Source: Gammaproteobacteria bacterium
Lineage (GTDB): Bacteria > Pseudomonadota > Gammaproteobacteria > Pseudomonadales > Azotimanducaceae
Direction of reading: 5' to 3'
Length of the DNA: 64,000 nucleotides
NCBI GenBank assembly: GCA_028821405.1
Contig: JAPPGK010000019.1
Span: forward strand, 32,988-96,987
The notes beneath the pieces were generated by a model. The model was not told the DNA's origin and did no database searches. It saw only the letters and a program-made list of their open reading frames with translations. A program made the position numbers and the translations under genes. The first letter of the stretch is position 1, and every line of letters starts with the position of its first letter. Of the stretch, positions 45,125-53,387 are shown piece after piece.

Positions 45125-47029
45125 TCAGCCGTCGGGTTCAACCACCGCCAGAAGGGCGCTCAGCGACTCCGTTCGCGGCGGCAGGCACAGGTCGTTCTTG
45201 CAGGTCTGGTAGGTGACCTTGGCCGTCACCTCGTAGCGACCGGCTGCGCTCGCTTCCACGCGCTGCCCCCACTCCCGGTCCGTGCCCTCGTAGATGTCGT
45301 AGAGTCCCTTGAAGTGATGCAGGGGCAGCGCCCGGCCGCCCACGGCCTCGATGCCGTCGGGCAGGCCGAAGTCGACGCTGGTCTCGATCATGCCGTGTGG
45401 CGCGTTCCGACCCGTCGGCGCGTAGATGTACCAGCCGGGGCGCATGTCGAAGCTGACCGCAACCTTCGCGGCTTCACCCGTGCGAATCTCGGCGGGCGCG
45501 AGCAACTCGACGGTTACCGGCGGCTGAACGGTCGTGTTCTTCGCCGACTGCTTGCCGTCTCGGCGTGCTCGAACGGGGACGGCCTCGGCCGTGACCGGCG
45601 TTGCTTCCCGCCGTTCGCCGAGCATGACGTAGACGCGGCCCTGGTGTCGCATCGTCAGCCAGTGGGCCTTGCCCTCGTCGTAGAGCCTGCCGACCGTCTT
45701 GTACCAGTAGTCCTGGTTCATCTTCAGGTGCGCCTCGAATTCCTCCTCGCTGTAGTACTCCTTCGCCCACGCCATCGACTCGGATTCCGCAGTCGGGCGC
45801 GCTCTGGGCGGATACAGGCCGGGATCCTTGCCGGCGCTCTCGACTTCGTTGACGTCCTCCCACTCCCAGGACAGGTCGTCGCTGAACTCGCCGTCGTTCA
45901 CGGTGGCGACGCTGGCACCGATGATCAGGTCCGGGACGCCATCCAAGTTCCAGTCGTCCACGTAGACCCGTTGGCCACTGCCCGGCAGGGCCTTGGCGCC
46001 GTCCGCCGTGGGCAGCAGGTCCACGCCCGGATGGAACCGGTGGCCGTCGTCGGTCTTGACCCCCCGGAAGAACGTGACGGCGTGGCTGGCGGGGTGGCGG
46101 TACGAGCCCGTCACCAGGAGATCGAGCACGCCGTCGTCGTCCCAGTCGACCACCAACGGGCTGCTTTTGCCGTCGCCGTCGGGGGAGGGGGTTTCGCCTT
46201 CGGGGAGATTCACGTCCCCTTCGCCGCCGCGGTCGAGGATCCGAAGCGGTTCGCCGTCGATGGTCAGCAGCGCTTCGCGCATGGCGAAACTCGGCCGCCT
46301 GGGGCTACCGATGTTCTCGCTGATCCTCAGGCCGTCACCGCCGCCGACGACCAAGTCGTAGTCGCCATCGTCGTCGAAGTCCCCGAAGCTGGCGGACGTA
46401 TAGACCCAGTAGCGAAACGTGCCGATGTCGCCGGGTACGCCCTCGTAGTTGCCGAACATCGGGTTGCCGTTCGAGGCGGGATCGCCTTCCTGCGGCAGCG
46501 TCTCGCCGGGCAGGAATCCGTCGCCCGAACCGCGGAACCACGTGACGTCGCCGGGGTGGTACTGGCCAGTGATCATGTCGAGGTGGCCGTCGTCGTCGAG
46601 GTCGTAGAACTGCGGCGTGAAGCCGATGCAGCACCACTGGGGTACCTCCATGATGGTGCCCTCGGTGTCCCGCGCCCACTCGAACTCGTCGGTGAATTCC
46701 GGGTCCGAATCGGTGCCGACGTTGAGGTAGACGCGGATGGTCGATCCATCCGCCCCCATGGGGAAGTTCTCCCCCGAATTGGTCTCGAACTCGCCGACCA
46801 AGAGGTCGCGCTTGCCGTCGCCGTTCCAGTCCCATAGGGCTGGCGCGGCGAGGCCGTGTTTTTCCGTGAGGATGGGTTTCGTCGCGCCCTGGATCAGGAT
46901 TGGCTGGCCCAGTTTGGGGGTGCCCGGAATCCCCGCGTCGAGGATCTCCGGAAAGCTCGTCTCGTCCGCGGCCAGTTGACCGGCAAGGGTCAGCGAGGCA
47001 GCGAGGGCTGGTCCTATGGCATGTTTCAT
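45125..47029 (-). CDS. Secreted FG-GAP propeller protein fused to a DsbD-type N-terminal domain
   Basis: The 634-residue protein has a signal peptide (MKHAIGPALAASLTLAGQLA) and five or more FG-GAP/VCBS repeats with calcium-type loops: DWNGDGKRDLL, DLDDDGHLDMI, DFDDDGDYDLV, DWDDDGVLDLL, DWNLDGVPDLI. These form a beta-propeller. From about residue 510 it continues with an immunoglobulin-like DsbD alpha domain: MRPGWYIYAPTG and YQTCKNDLCLPPRTESL, whose two cysteines match the redox pair of DsbD. The propeller part is nearly identical to the next gene upstream, which lacks the redox domain. GGAGAAA precedes ATG 47027-47029. The fusion suggests a periplasmic thiol-linked role; none is proven. Confidence 0.85.
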   Translation of the reverse strand: MKHAIGPALAASLTLAGQLAADETSFPEILDAGIPGTPKLGQPILIQGATKPILTEKHGLAAPALWDWNGDGKRDLLVGEFETNSGENFPMGADGSTIRVYLNVGTDSDPEFTDEFEWARDTEGTIMEVPQWCCIGFTPQFYDLDDDGHLDMITGQYHPGDVTWFRGSGDGFLPGETLPQEGDPASNGNPMFGNYEGVPGDIGTFRYWVYTSASFGDFDDDGDYDLVVGGGDGLRISENIGSPRRPSFAMREALLTIDGEPLRILDRGGEGDVNLPEGETPSPDGDGKSSPLVVDWDDDGVLDLLVTGSYRHPASHAVTFFRGVKTDDGHRFHPGVDLLPTADGAKALPGSGQRVYVDDWNLDGVPDLIIGASVATVNDGEFSDDLSWEWEDVNEVESAGKDPGLYPPRARPTAESESMAWAKEYYSEEEFEAHLKMNQDYWYKTVGRLYDEGKAHWLTMRHQGRVYVMLGERREATPVTAEAVPVRARRDGKQSAKNTTVQPPVTVELLAPAEIRTGEAAKVAVSFDMRPGWYIYAPTGRNAPHGMIETSVDFGLPDGIEAVGGRALPLHHFKGLYDIYEGTDREWGQRVEASAAGRYEVTAKVTYQTCKNDLCLPPRTESLSALLAVVEPDG

Positions 47030-47058
47030 TGGGTTTCTCCCGTCTTTCGTCGAGTCTA

Positions 47059-48489
47059 CTACTCGCCGCGCTTCTCGCCGAGCATCACGTAGACCCGTCC
47101 CTGGTGGCGCATGGTCAGCCAGTGCGCCTTGCCTTCCTCGTAGAGCTTGCCGACCGTTTCGTCCCAGTATTGCTGGTTGTCGCGAACGAGCTCGTCGAGG
47201 CCTTCCTCGCCGATATCCGCGATGATGGCGTCGACGTTCAGGAACTCGAGGAGGGACTCCCGGGTCGGCCGTTCTCTGGGTGGATACCGACCCGGGTCCT
47301 TGCCCGCACTTTCGACCTTGGTTACGTCTTCCCACTCCCACGAGAGTTCGTCGCTGAACTCGCCGCCATTCACGGTCGCGACGCTGGCGCCGATGATGAG
47401 GTCACGGACGCCGTCGCGGTTCCAGTCGTCGACGTAGATGCGCTGACCGCTTCCCGGCAGCGCCTTGTCGCCGTTGGCCGTGGGCAATAGGTCCACCCCC
47501 TTGTGGAAGCGCAGACCCGCATCGGTTCTGACGCCCTCGAAGAAGGTTATGGCCTGGCTGTTGGGGTGTCGGTAGCTGCCGGTGACGAGTAGGTCCGGCG
47601 TCCCATCGTCGTTCCAATCGACCACCAGCGGGCTGCTCTTGCCGTCGCCATCCCCGGGCGCCGCACTCGCGCCGGGAAGGAGTTCGGCTTCGTCGTCACG
47701 TTCCAGAATCTTGAGCGGTACGCCTTCGATGTCGAGCAATGGCTCGCGTTTAGCGAAACTCGGCTGCTTCGGACCGCCGATGTTCTCGCTCACTCGCAGG
47801 CCCGCACCGCCGCCAACGACCAGGTCCAGGTCGCCGTCGTCGTCCAGATCGCCGAAGCTCGCCGACGAATACACCCAGTAGTCGAAGGTTCCGATATCTC
47901 CGGGTACGCCGGCGTAGCCGAACATCGGGTTGCCGTCCGCCGTCGGATCCCCCGCCTGCGGCAGCTTCACGCCCGGCAGGAAGCCATCCTCCGTGCCCCG
48001 GAACCAGGTGACTTCCCCGGGGTGGTACTGCCCAGTGATCATGTCGAGATGGCCATCGTCGTCGAGGTCGTAGAACTGCGGGGTAAAGCCGATGCAGCAC
48101 CACTGGGGCACCTCCATGATGGTGCCCTCGGTGTCCCGCGCCCAAACGAACTCGTCGGTGAATTCCGGGTCCGAGTCGGCGCCGACGTTGAGATAGACGC
48201 GGATGGTCGATCCGTCCGCCCCCATGGGAAAGTCCTCTCCCGAATTGGTCTCGAACTCGCCGATGAGCAGGTCGCGCTTGCCATCGCCGTTCCAGTCCAT
48301 AAGGGCCGGAGCGGCGAGGCCGTGCTTTTCCGTGAGCACGGGCTTGGCATCGCCCTTGACGGGGAATGGCTGACCCAGTCTAGGGGTGCCCGGAATCCCC
48401 GGATCGAGGATTGGCGGGAAGCTGGTCTCGTCGGCGGCCAAGGCGGTGCATAGCAACGCGAACGTGGTCAATGGAATGATCGTCTTCAT
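47059..48489 (-). CDS. Secreted FG-GAP propeller protein
   Basis: The 476-residue protein has a signal peptide (MKTIIPLTTFALLCTALA) and the same FG-GAP repeats as its downstream neighbour; long stretches are almost identical, for example the region around VPQWCCIGFTPQFYDLDDDG. It ends at GRVYVMLGEKRGE, exactly where the neighbour goes on into its DsbD-type domain. The WCC cysteine pair is kept in both. The start is ATG 48487-48489; a GTG-type extension adds only four residues. The stop is 29 bases before the neighbour's ATG, so the two are one operon and a recent tandem duplication. FG-GAP propellers often bind ligands or proteins at the cell surface. Confidence 0.85.
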   Translation of the reverse strand: MKTIIPLTTFALLCTALAADETSFPPILDPGIPGTPRLGQPFPVKGDAKPVLTEKHGLAAPALMDWNGDGKRDLLIGEFETNSGEDFPMGADGSTIRVYLNVGADSDPEFTDEFVWARDTEGTIMEVPQWCCIGFTPQFYDLDDDGHLDMITGQYHPGEVTWFRGTEDGFLPGVKLPQAGDPTADGNPMFGYAGVPGDIGTFDYWVYSSASFGDLDDDGDLDLVVGGGAGLRVSENIGGPKQPSFAKREPLLDIEGVPLKILERDDEAELLPGASAAPGDGDGKSSPLVVDWNDDGTPDLLVTGSYRHPNSQAITFFEGVRTDAGLRFHKGVDLLPTANGDKALPGSGQRIYVDDWNRDGVRDLIIGASVATVNGGEFSDELSWEWEDVTKVESAGKDPGRYPPRERPTRESLLEFLNVDAIIADIGEEGLDELVRDNQQYWDETVGKLYEEGKAHWLTMRHQGRVYVMLGEKRGE

Positions 48490-48821
48490 GGCCAGCCCCA
48501 AATCTGCTTTTTCGCAGGCAATCTCCGACCGTCTAGCTTACTACCTTGCGGCTTGCCAACGTGTGCAGTCCTTTGTGGCTGGCGATGAACAATGTCCATC
48601 TCCTACCTGTAACTTGCCCGCAACATTCTGCTAATGTTTGGTACGTGGGAGAAACTGCCTTGAGACTCGGTGTTGGCTCGGTGTTTACCGTGTGGACCAC
48701 CGACTGCCTTAACATCTTCGAATCGTCAACACAAGAAGTGTGACACGAACGCCAAGCTGCACATGCGGGTGTGGTTTGTGTCGGGGTCTCAGGTCCATAG
48801 GCAATTTGGGAGGATGCAACA
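48490..48821. other. Divergent promoter region between FG-GAP and TonB receptor B genes
   Basis: No gene is supported in these 332 bases; they are less GC-rich than the surroundings, as expected of a promoter region serving both directions. GGGAGG (about 48808-48814) is the receptor's ribosome-binding site. I could not choose a -35/-10 pair with confidence: TTTACC and a downstream TTAACA are spaced about 18-19 bases but match poorly. Confidence 0.5.
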
Positions 48822-51584
48822 ATGATGCAACGATTACAGATCGACTGGCTCGGTCGCATAGGCGTGTTGTTCGCGGCCATGGTGTTGTCGGCTGGCACCG
48901 CGACTGCCCAGAGCGAGGAGAGCGACGCAGGCGCCGACGATGACGAGGTCGTGGACGAGGTGGTCGTCACGGGTACACGGCTGGTCGGGGGCGACCCGAC
49001 TGCCCGTGTCGAGGTGATCACCGCCGAGGACATCGCCATGCAGGGATTGACGACCTTCGAGGACGTCATCCGGTCGCTGCCGCAGAACTTCGCCACGATC
49101 AACAGCACCAACAACCTGCTCTTCGGCAGCGACCTGCTCGATGCGAATCTCGGCGCGTTGGGCTTGGGCGCGGCCACCGCCAATTTGCGCGGCTTCGGAT
49201 CCAAGAACACCCTGGTACTCCTGAACGGCAAGCGGCTGGCGGGTATCAATAGCTCCGCTCAGCAACTGGCGGCCAATCTCAACGACATTCCGGCGGCGGC
49301 GATCGACCGGGTCGAGATTCTGCTTGACGGCGGTGCTGCAGTGTATGGGTCGGACTCGGTGGCCGGGGTGATCAACGTGATCACCAAGAAGGACTACACC
49401 GGCGCGTCGGTGGGCGGCAAGATGGAACACAGTTCGACCGGTGGCCACGCCCGTTCCGCCAATGTGTACGTCGGCACCGGCTGGGGCAGCGGCACGGTCT
49501 CCGCCATCGTCGCGCGGAACCAGTCGGACCCGATCAAGACCGCCAAGACGGGATATACCACCCTGGACTACAGCGGCCTCTACGGCGGCGATGCGCGCTA
49601 CAACTTCATCAACCCCAGCTACTGCGACACGCGCTCGGGGGTTGTCGGCACGTCGCGATGGGGACCGACCAACCTGATCCTTCCGCCGGGCAACGACGGG
49701 CGCAACGCGCAACCCGCAGACTTCGGCACGATCACCATCGACGACTGCCTGGAGAGAATCCCGGCCGATATCGGTGGCTCGGCCGACCGCATCTCGCTAA
49801 CCTCGACCGTGCTCCAGAACTTCGGTGCCGACGAGCAGCTCCAGCTTCGGGCGGACCTGCTGTATTCGGAGACCGAGACGCAGTCCGCCGTCTCGACCTT
49901 CGGTTTCAGTTCGATCCTGATTCCCGCAAGCAACGCCTTCAACAACTTCGGCCACGATGTCTATGTGCGCTACAACGCCGACACCGAAATCGAGCTGGGC
50001 CTCTTGCCCATGGTCGAACAGGCCAATGTCCAGGAGCAACTGCGCTACGTCCTGACCGCCACCTATCAGTTCCGCGACGATCTGCGGCTCGAGGTGGACT
50101 ACACGAAGGCGGAGTCGTCGTCGGACGGCGATCAATACATGTTCGCGCCGCCAAGCACCCGGATCGACGACGCAGCCCGCTACGAGCGGCTGAGTTCGCT
50201 GATCGCAAGCCCCAATCCGTCCGAAGCGCTGAACCTGTTCGGCGACGGATCCGGCCAGAACCCCACGATCGCGGAATTCTACCGAAGCTATGCCAACTCC
50301 CTCGACCATACCCATGTGCGCAGCATCGAACCGAAGCTCTACGGGGAGCTCTTCGAGATACCCGGCGGGCGCCTCGGCTTCGTACTGGGGGCGGAGTCCC
50401 GCAAGGAGTGGGTCGAAGAGCCGGAGGACGACTTCTACGAGGGCTACCTCGGCACGTCCACGCCCACGGTGGAGCTCGATGCCTACTTCCTGGAGGCGAC
50501 CGTTCCGGTGATCGGCCGGCGCAACAGCGGTCGGTTCGGCGAACGCCTAACGCTGTCCTTGCAGGCCCGCTACGACGCCTACAGTGCGACGGGCTCGGTG
50601 GAGAACAACGCGAACGGCGAACCGATTTTCATCGACGCGGAATACACCAACACGGTGTACCGCGTTGGCGTGGTCTGGAGCCCCGCCGACAATCTCGATA
50701 TTCAGGCCTCCCGGTCCGAAGCGTTTTCGACGCCCTCGTTCACCTCGATATTCGGCGGCACCACGCGGTCCTTCAATACCCGCCAACCGGACCCGCTGCT
50801 GAACAACGCATGGGTTCCCGTCAAGCTCACCTTCGGGCCGAACCCCGGCCTCCTTCCGGAGCAGTCCGTAAATCTGACGATATCCGCCGAATGGCGGCCC
50901 AGGATGCTCGAGGGGCTGGAGGTGAAGGCGGCCTGGTCGAGCGTCGACCTCCAGGACCGAGTGGCTTCGAGCTCTCAGTTGCGTGGGCTGCTGCCGCCCG
51001 AAGAGTACGGCAATCTGTCGCAGTTCTTCGTGCGAGACCCGGAGGGCAACCTCACCGAGGTGATCAGCCGGTCGATCAACATCGCGCGCCGTGCCGATGA
51101 GCGCCTAGACCTCGAAGTCGGATACGCCATGGGGACGGATTTCGGCACCATCCGCCCGCGCCTTATCTACCACCGGGTGCTGGACATGTTCGACCAGGCG
51201 ATCCCTGGCGCCGATGAGTTCCGCTTCTTCGGCGAGTCCGTGGGCGTCGACGAGTACAAACTGCGGGGCAACGTAAGCTTGATCGCCGGTTCGGTCACGG
51301 CGGACCTCTGGGTCAACTACACGCCGGGTTACGTCAACAACGATCACGAAAACGCCTTCTCGCCGCTACCCAATGAACCCGTGGGTTCACGCACCACGAC
51401 GGACGTGACGGTGGCCTACGAGATGGAAAATGGCCTGCTGTTCCGTGCCGGCGGTCGAAACATCTTCGACCGCGGATTTCCCTACATGCTGAGTTCCAGT
51501 CGGCGACCCTATGACTCCAAGCGGGTCGACTTGCGCAAGCGTGTGGTGTTCTTCGAGGTCAAATACGAGACGGGAGGCTGGTAG
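48822..51584 (+). CDS. TonB-dependent outer-membrane receptor B
   Basis: The 920-residue protein has a signal peptide (IGVLFAAMVLSAGTATAQSE), a plug domain (EVVVTGTRLVGGDPTARVEV, TLVLLNGKRLAG, IDRVEILLDGGAAVYGSDSV, VINVITKKDYTG) and a beta-barrel ending in an aromatic residue (KYETGGW). The plug, order of loops and C-terminal GGRNIFDRG motif match receptor A, so they are paralogues. It imports an unknown ligand across the outer membrane using TonB. GGGAGG lies 8 bases before the ATG. It diverges from the FG-GAP operon and is followed by a strong hairpin (51599-51630). Confidence 0.93.
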   Translation: MMQRLQIDWLGRIGVLFAAMVLSAGTATAQSEESDAGADDDEVVDEVVVTGTRLVGGDPTARVEVITAEDIAMQGLTTFEDVIRSLPQNFATINSTNNLLFGSDLLDANLGALGLGAATANLRGFGSKNTLVLLNGKRLAGINSSAQQLAANLNDIPAAAIDRVEILLDGGAAVYGSDSVAGVINVITKKDYTGASVGGKMEHSSTGGHARSANVYVGTGWGSGTVSAIVARNQSDPIKTAKTGYTTLDYSGLYGGDARYNFINPSYCDTRSGVVGTSRWGPTNLILPPGNDGRNAQPADFGTITIDDCLERIPADIGGSADRISLTSTVLQNFGADEQLQLRADLLYSETETQSAVSTFGFSSILIPASNAFNNFGHDVYVRYNADTEIELGLLPMVEQANVQEQLRYVLTATYQFRDDLRLEVDYTKAESSSDGDQYMFAPPSTRIDDAARYERLSSLIASPNPSEALNLFGDGSGQNPTIAEFYRSYANSLDHTHVRSIEPKLYGELFEIPGGRLGFVLGAESRKEWVEEPEDDFYEGYLGTSTPTVELDAYFLEATVPVIGRRNSGRFGERLTLSLQARYDAYSATGSVENNANGEPIFIDAEYTNTVYRVGVVWSPADNLDIQASRSEAFSTPSFTSIFGGTTRSFNTRQPDPLLNNAWVPVKLTFGPNPGLLPEQSVNLTISAEWRPRMLEGLEVKAAWSSVDLQDRVASSSQLRGLLPPEEYGNLSQFFVRDPEGNLTEVISRSINIARRADERLDLEVGYAMGTDFGTIRPRLIYHRVLDMFDQAIPGADEFRFFGESVGVDEYKLRGNVSLIAGSVTADLWVNYTPGYVNNDHENAFSPLPNEPVGSRTTTDVTVAYEMENGLLFRAGGRNIFDRGFPYMLSSSRRPYDSKRVDLRKRVVFFEVKYETGGW

Positions 51585-51598
51585 GAGATCGGCGAATT

Positions 51599-51630
51599 TC
51601 GGCCCCGCCACCGATGGTGGTTGGGGCCGA
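51599..51630. terminator. Long hairpin downstream of TonB receptor B
   Basis: TCGGCCCC (51599-51606) pairs with GGGGCCGA (51623-51630), and the inner CCACC (51608-51612) pairs with GGTGG (51616-51620) around GAT. It starts 15 bases after the stop codon. There is no T-run, so termination, if any, would be of the non-canonical GC-rich kind. Confidence 0.5.
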
Positions 51631-51691
51631 GGGTCGCTCAACGTCCGTGGTGTCGTCGGGTCGGCGTCCCCGCCCGAACCGGCTCGTTCCT

Positions 51692-51940
51692 CTAGCACGG
51701 CTTGGAACCCCGCAATCGCCGTTCGAGTTCCTCGATACGACGTTCGGCAGCTTCGCCTGCCGCCGTTTCCTCGGCTAGGCGTTCGTTGGCGGCAATGCCC
51801 TGCGTCTGACTCGGCCAAAGCGCGCATTGCTTCGAATTCCATGTGGTCGGGGAGAATCTCGCCGCGGGATCGCGGAACCGTCGCAGCCGCCCCGAGGCGC
51901 AGAGGTCGAGGCCGAGTACCCAAACCGATGCTCGGCCTCT
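51692..51940 (-). pseudogene. Degenerate 3' fragment of a Uma2-type gene
   Basis: Read on the minus strand, LGLDLCASGRLRRFRDPA matches the C-terminal half of the intact Uma2-type gene next to it (LGLDLFASGRLLRFRDPA). The match then shifts frame to GEILPDHMEFEAMR and shifts back to NERLAEETAAGEAAERRIEE before a TAG stop at 51692-51694. The coiled-coil repeat region is missing. The fragment is therefore a frameshifted remnant, probably of a tandem duplicate. The 397 bases after the TonB receptor otherwise hold only the hairpin at 51599-51630. Confidence 0.72.
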
Positions 51941-51981
51941 ATGCTGGCGCCGGGCGGCGATCCGTCGCGACGAGTGGTCTA

Positions 51982-52905
51982 TCAGGGGTGAGATCGGCGC
52001 AATCGCAGTTCAAGTTCCTCGATACGGCGTTGGGCTGCTTCACGAGCCGCCGTCTCTTCGGCCAGGCGCTCCTTCGCGGCAACGGCCTGCGACTCGGCGA
52101 CACTGGCTCGGGATTCAGCTGCACTGGCTCGGGATTCGGCGGCATCGGCGCGTGACTCGGCGGCGTCGGCGCGGGACTCGGCCGCAGTGCGCAGGGCTGT
52201 TTCCTGCCGTCGCATCGTTTCCGATTCCACGTGGTCGGGGAGAATCTCGCCCGTGGCGGGATCGCGGAACCGGAGCAACCGCCCCGAGGCGAAGAGGTCG
52301 AGGCCGAGAACGTCGCTTCGGAACTCTCCGGACGGTGACGGCGTGATCGGCGTCCGGGTTCCGGTGTGGCCCAGACGCGAGCCTTCCAACGGCGGGCCGC
52401 CATCGGTGCGGACGCCGCGCGGGTCGAAGGTCCAGTACTCCCGCACGCCGAGTTCCGCATAAAGCGCGGGCTTCCTTTGGATGTCGTTGCGCCAGTTGTC
52501 CGCCGACAGGACCTCGAGCACGAAGTCGGGCGCCTTGCCTTCCTCCCAATGCTTATACGACTGCCTCGGTCCGCTCGGCGGCCCAAACGCCACGAGGACA
52601 TCCGGGACGACCGCCGCCCGCCGGTTGCCCTCTTCCAGGAACAGGAACTTGTCGGTCGACGCGTAGACCTCGTGGCCGTCGAAACGCGCGCGAAGGGCAC
52701 CCTTGGCGTAGTCGAGCACGTCGCCGTGGTAGTCGCCTTCCGACATGGGCTTGGCGTCGCTGAACGGGTAGCCGTCCTCGTCACACTCGACCGGCGGCGT
52801 CGGTCGGTACAACGCGGCCGCGTGGACGACGGCAAGCGAGCGCCGCTCGGCAGTCGCTCGGCCTCTTGCTCGCGATCCGGTTGGCCGGCGTCTCGGTTGC
52901 ATCAT
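51982..52905 (-). CDS. Uma2-family PD-(D/E)XK endonuclease-like protein with C-terminal coiled coil
   Basis: The 307-residue protein carries a Uma2 domain at about residues 40-215, with the nuclease-fold motifs VVPDVLVAFG (Asp) and APDFVLEVLSADNW (Glu and following acidic residues), and KPALYAELGVREYWTFDP. The C-terminal 75 residues form a coiled coil with heptads (AESRADA-type), coded by five tandem 21-base repeats (52091-52195). Uma2 proteins are common in cyanobacteria and other bacteria; nuclease activity is suspected but the role is unknown. The start is set at the double ATG 52905/52902, where the similarity with the transglutaminase start region lies. A broken copy of its 3' end follows directly downstream. 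Confidence 0.82.
   Translation of the reverse strand: MMQPRRRPTGSRARGRATAERRSLAVVHAAALYRPTPPVECDEDGYPFSDAKPMSEGDYHGDVLDYAKGALRARFDGHEVYASTDKFLFLEEGNRRAAVVPDVLVAFGPPSGPRQSYKHWEEGKAPDFVLEVLSADNWRNDIQRKPALYAELGVREYWTFDPRGVRTDGGPPLEGSRLGHTGTRTPITPSPSGEFRSDVLGLDLFASGRLLRFRDPATGEILPDHVESETMRRQETALRTAAESRADAAESRADAAESRASAAESRASVAESQAVAAKERLAEETAAREAAQRRIEELELRLRRSHP
52091..52195. repeat. Five tandem 21-base repeats inside the Uma2-type gene
   Basis: Successive 21-base units begin with GACTCGGCG or GATTC at 52091, 52112, 52133, 52154 and 52175 on the plus strand. They code on the minus strand for a seven-residue unit rich in Ala, Glu, Ser and Arg, matching one coiled-coil heptad each. Unit number could vary between strains by slippage or recombination. 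Confidence 0.75.
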
Positions 52906-53387
52906 TGGAACGTACCACAATGCGGTCTCGCTTGGAGTGGGCCGCCGATCATCCGACACAATGCGGTACCCCCGATAGCGAGATCGCCCATTCGGCGTGT
53001 GAGAATTCGCCGTTGCGTGACGTAGGCGAAGTCCGTCAAGACCTTCGGTCAGCCCCAGCGTGGTTCCCATTGCCATCGTTGATGGGGAGACAGCGCGTTC
53101 GCGGGAACTGCGGCCGACATTCGCGATCTCCCAATGCAACGCGCAGGGCTGCGAGATCGGGATCTGGATAGCGGTGCTAGTCCGAGACGCGTCGCGGCTG
53201 CCGCAAAGGCTTGCCAGGACTCCATCTGGGCGCGCTCTCGCCGTGCGTCCAGGACGCGTGCGTAGAGCAACATGCCGTCAGACACTGGCGAGGATCAGTA
53301 GCGCCAAGCCGGTGTTCGTTTGGAGGCTCATGGACTACACCAGCCGTGAACGTGGCTAGCCGAGCGGGGCTTACGCAGCGGCGGGGA
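52906..53387. other. Non-coding region without recognisable gene
   Basis: These 482 bases lie between the start of the Uma2-type gene and the stop of giant TPR gene B. Only short open frames without family signatures occur. CACAATGCGGT is found twice (near 52916 and 52959). I see nothing that supports a gene or RNA. Confidence 0.5.

Noticed and set aside
47030..47341. Upstream extension of the first FG-GAP frame
   Set aside because: It overlaps the 3' end of the other FG-GAP gene in a different frame and precedes a clear signal peptide at 47029.
52091..52195. 21-base repeats considered as CRISPR
   Set aside because: Units are contiguous without spacers and keep the reading frame of a coiled coil.
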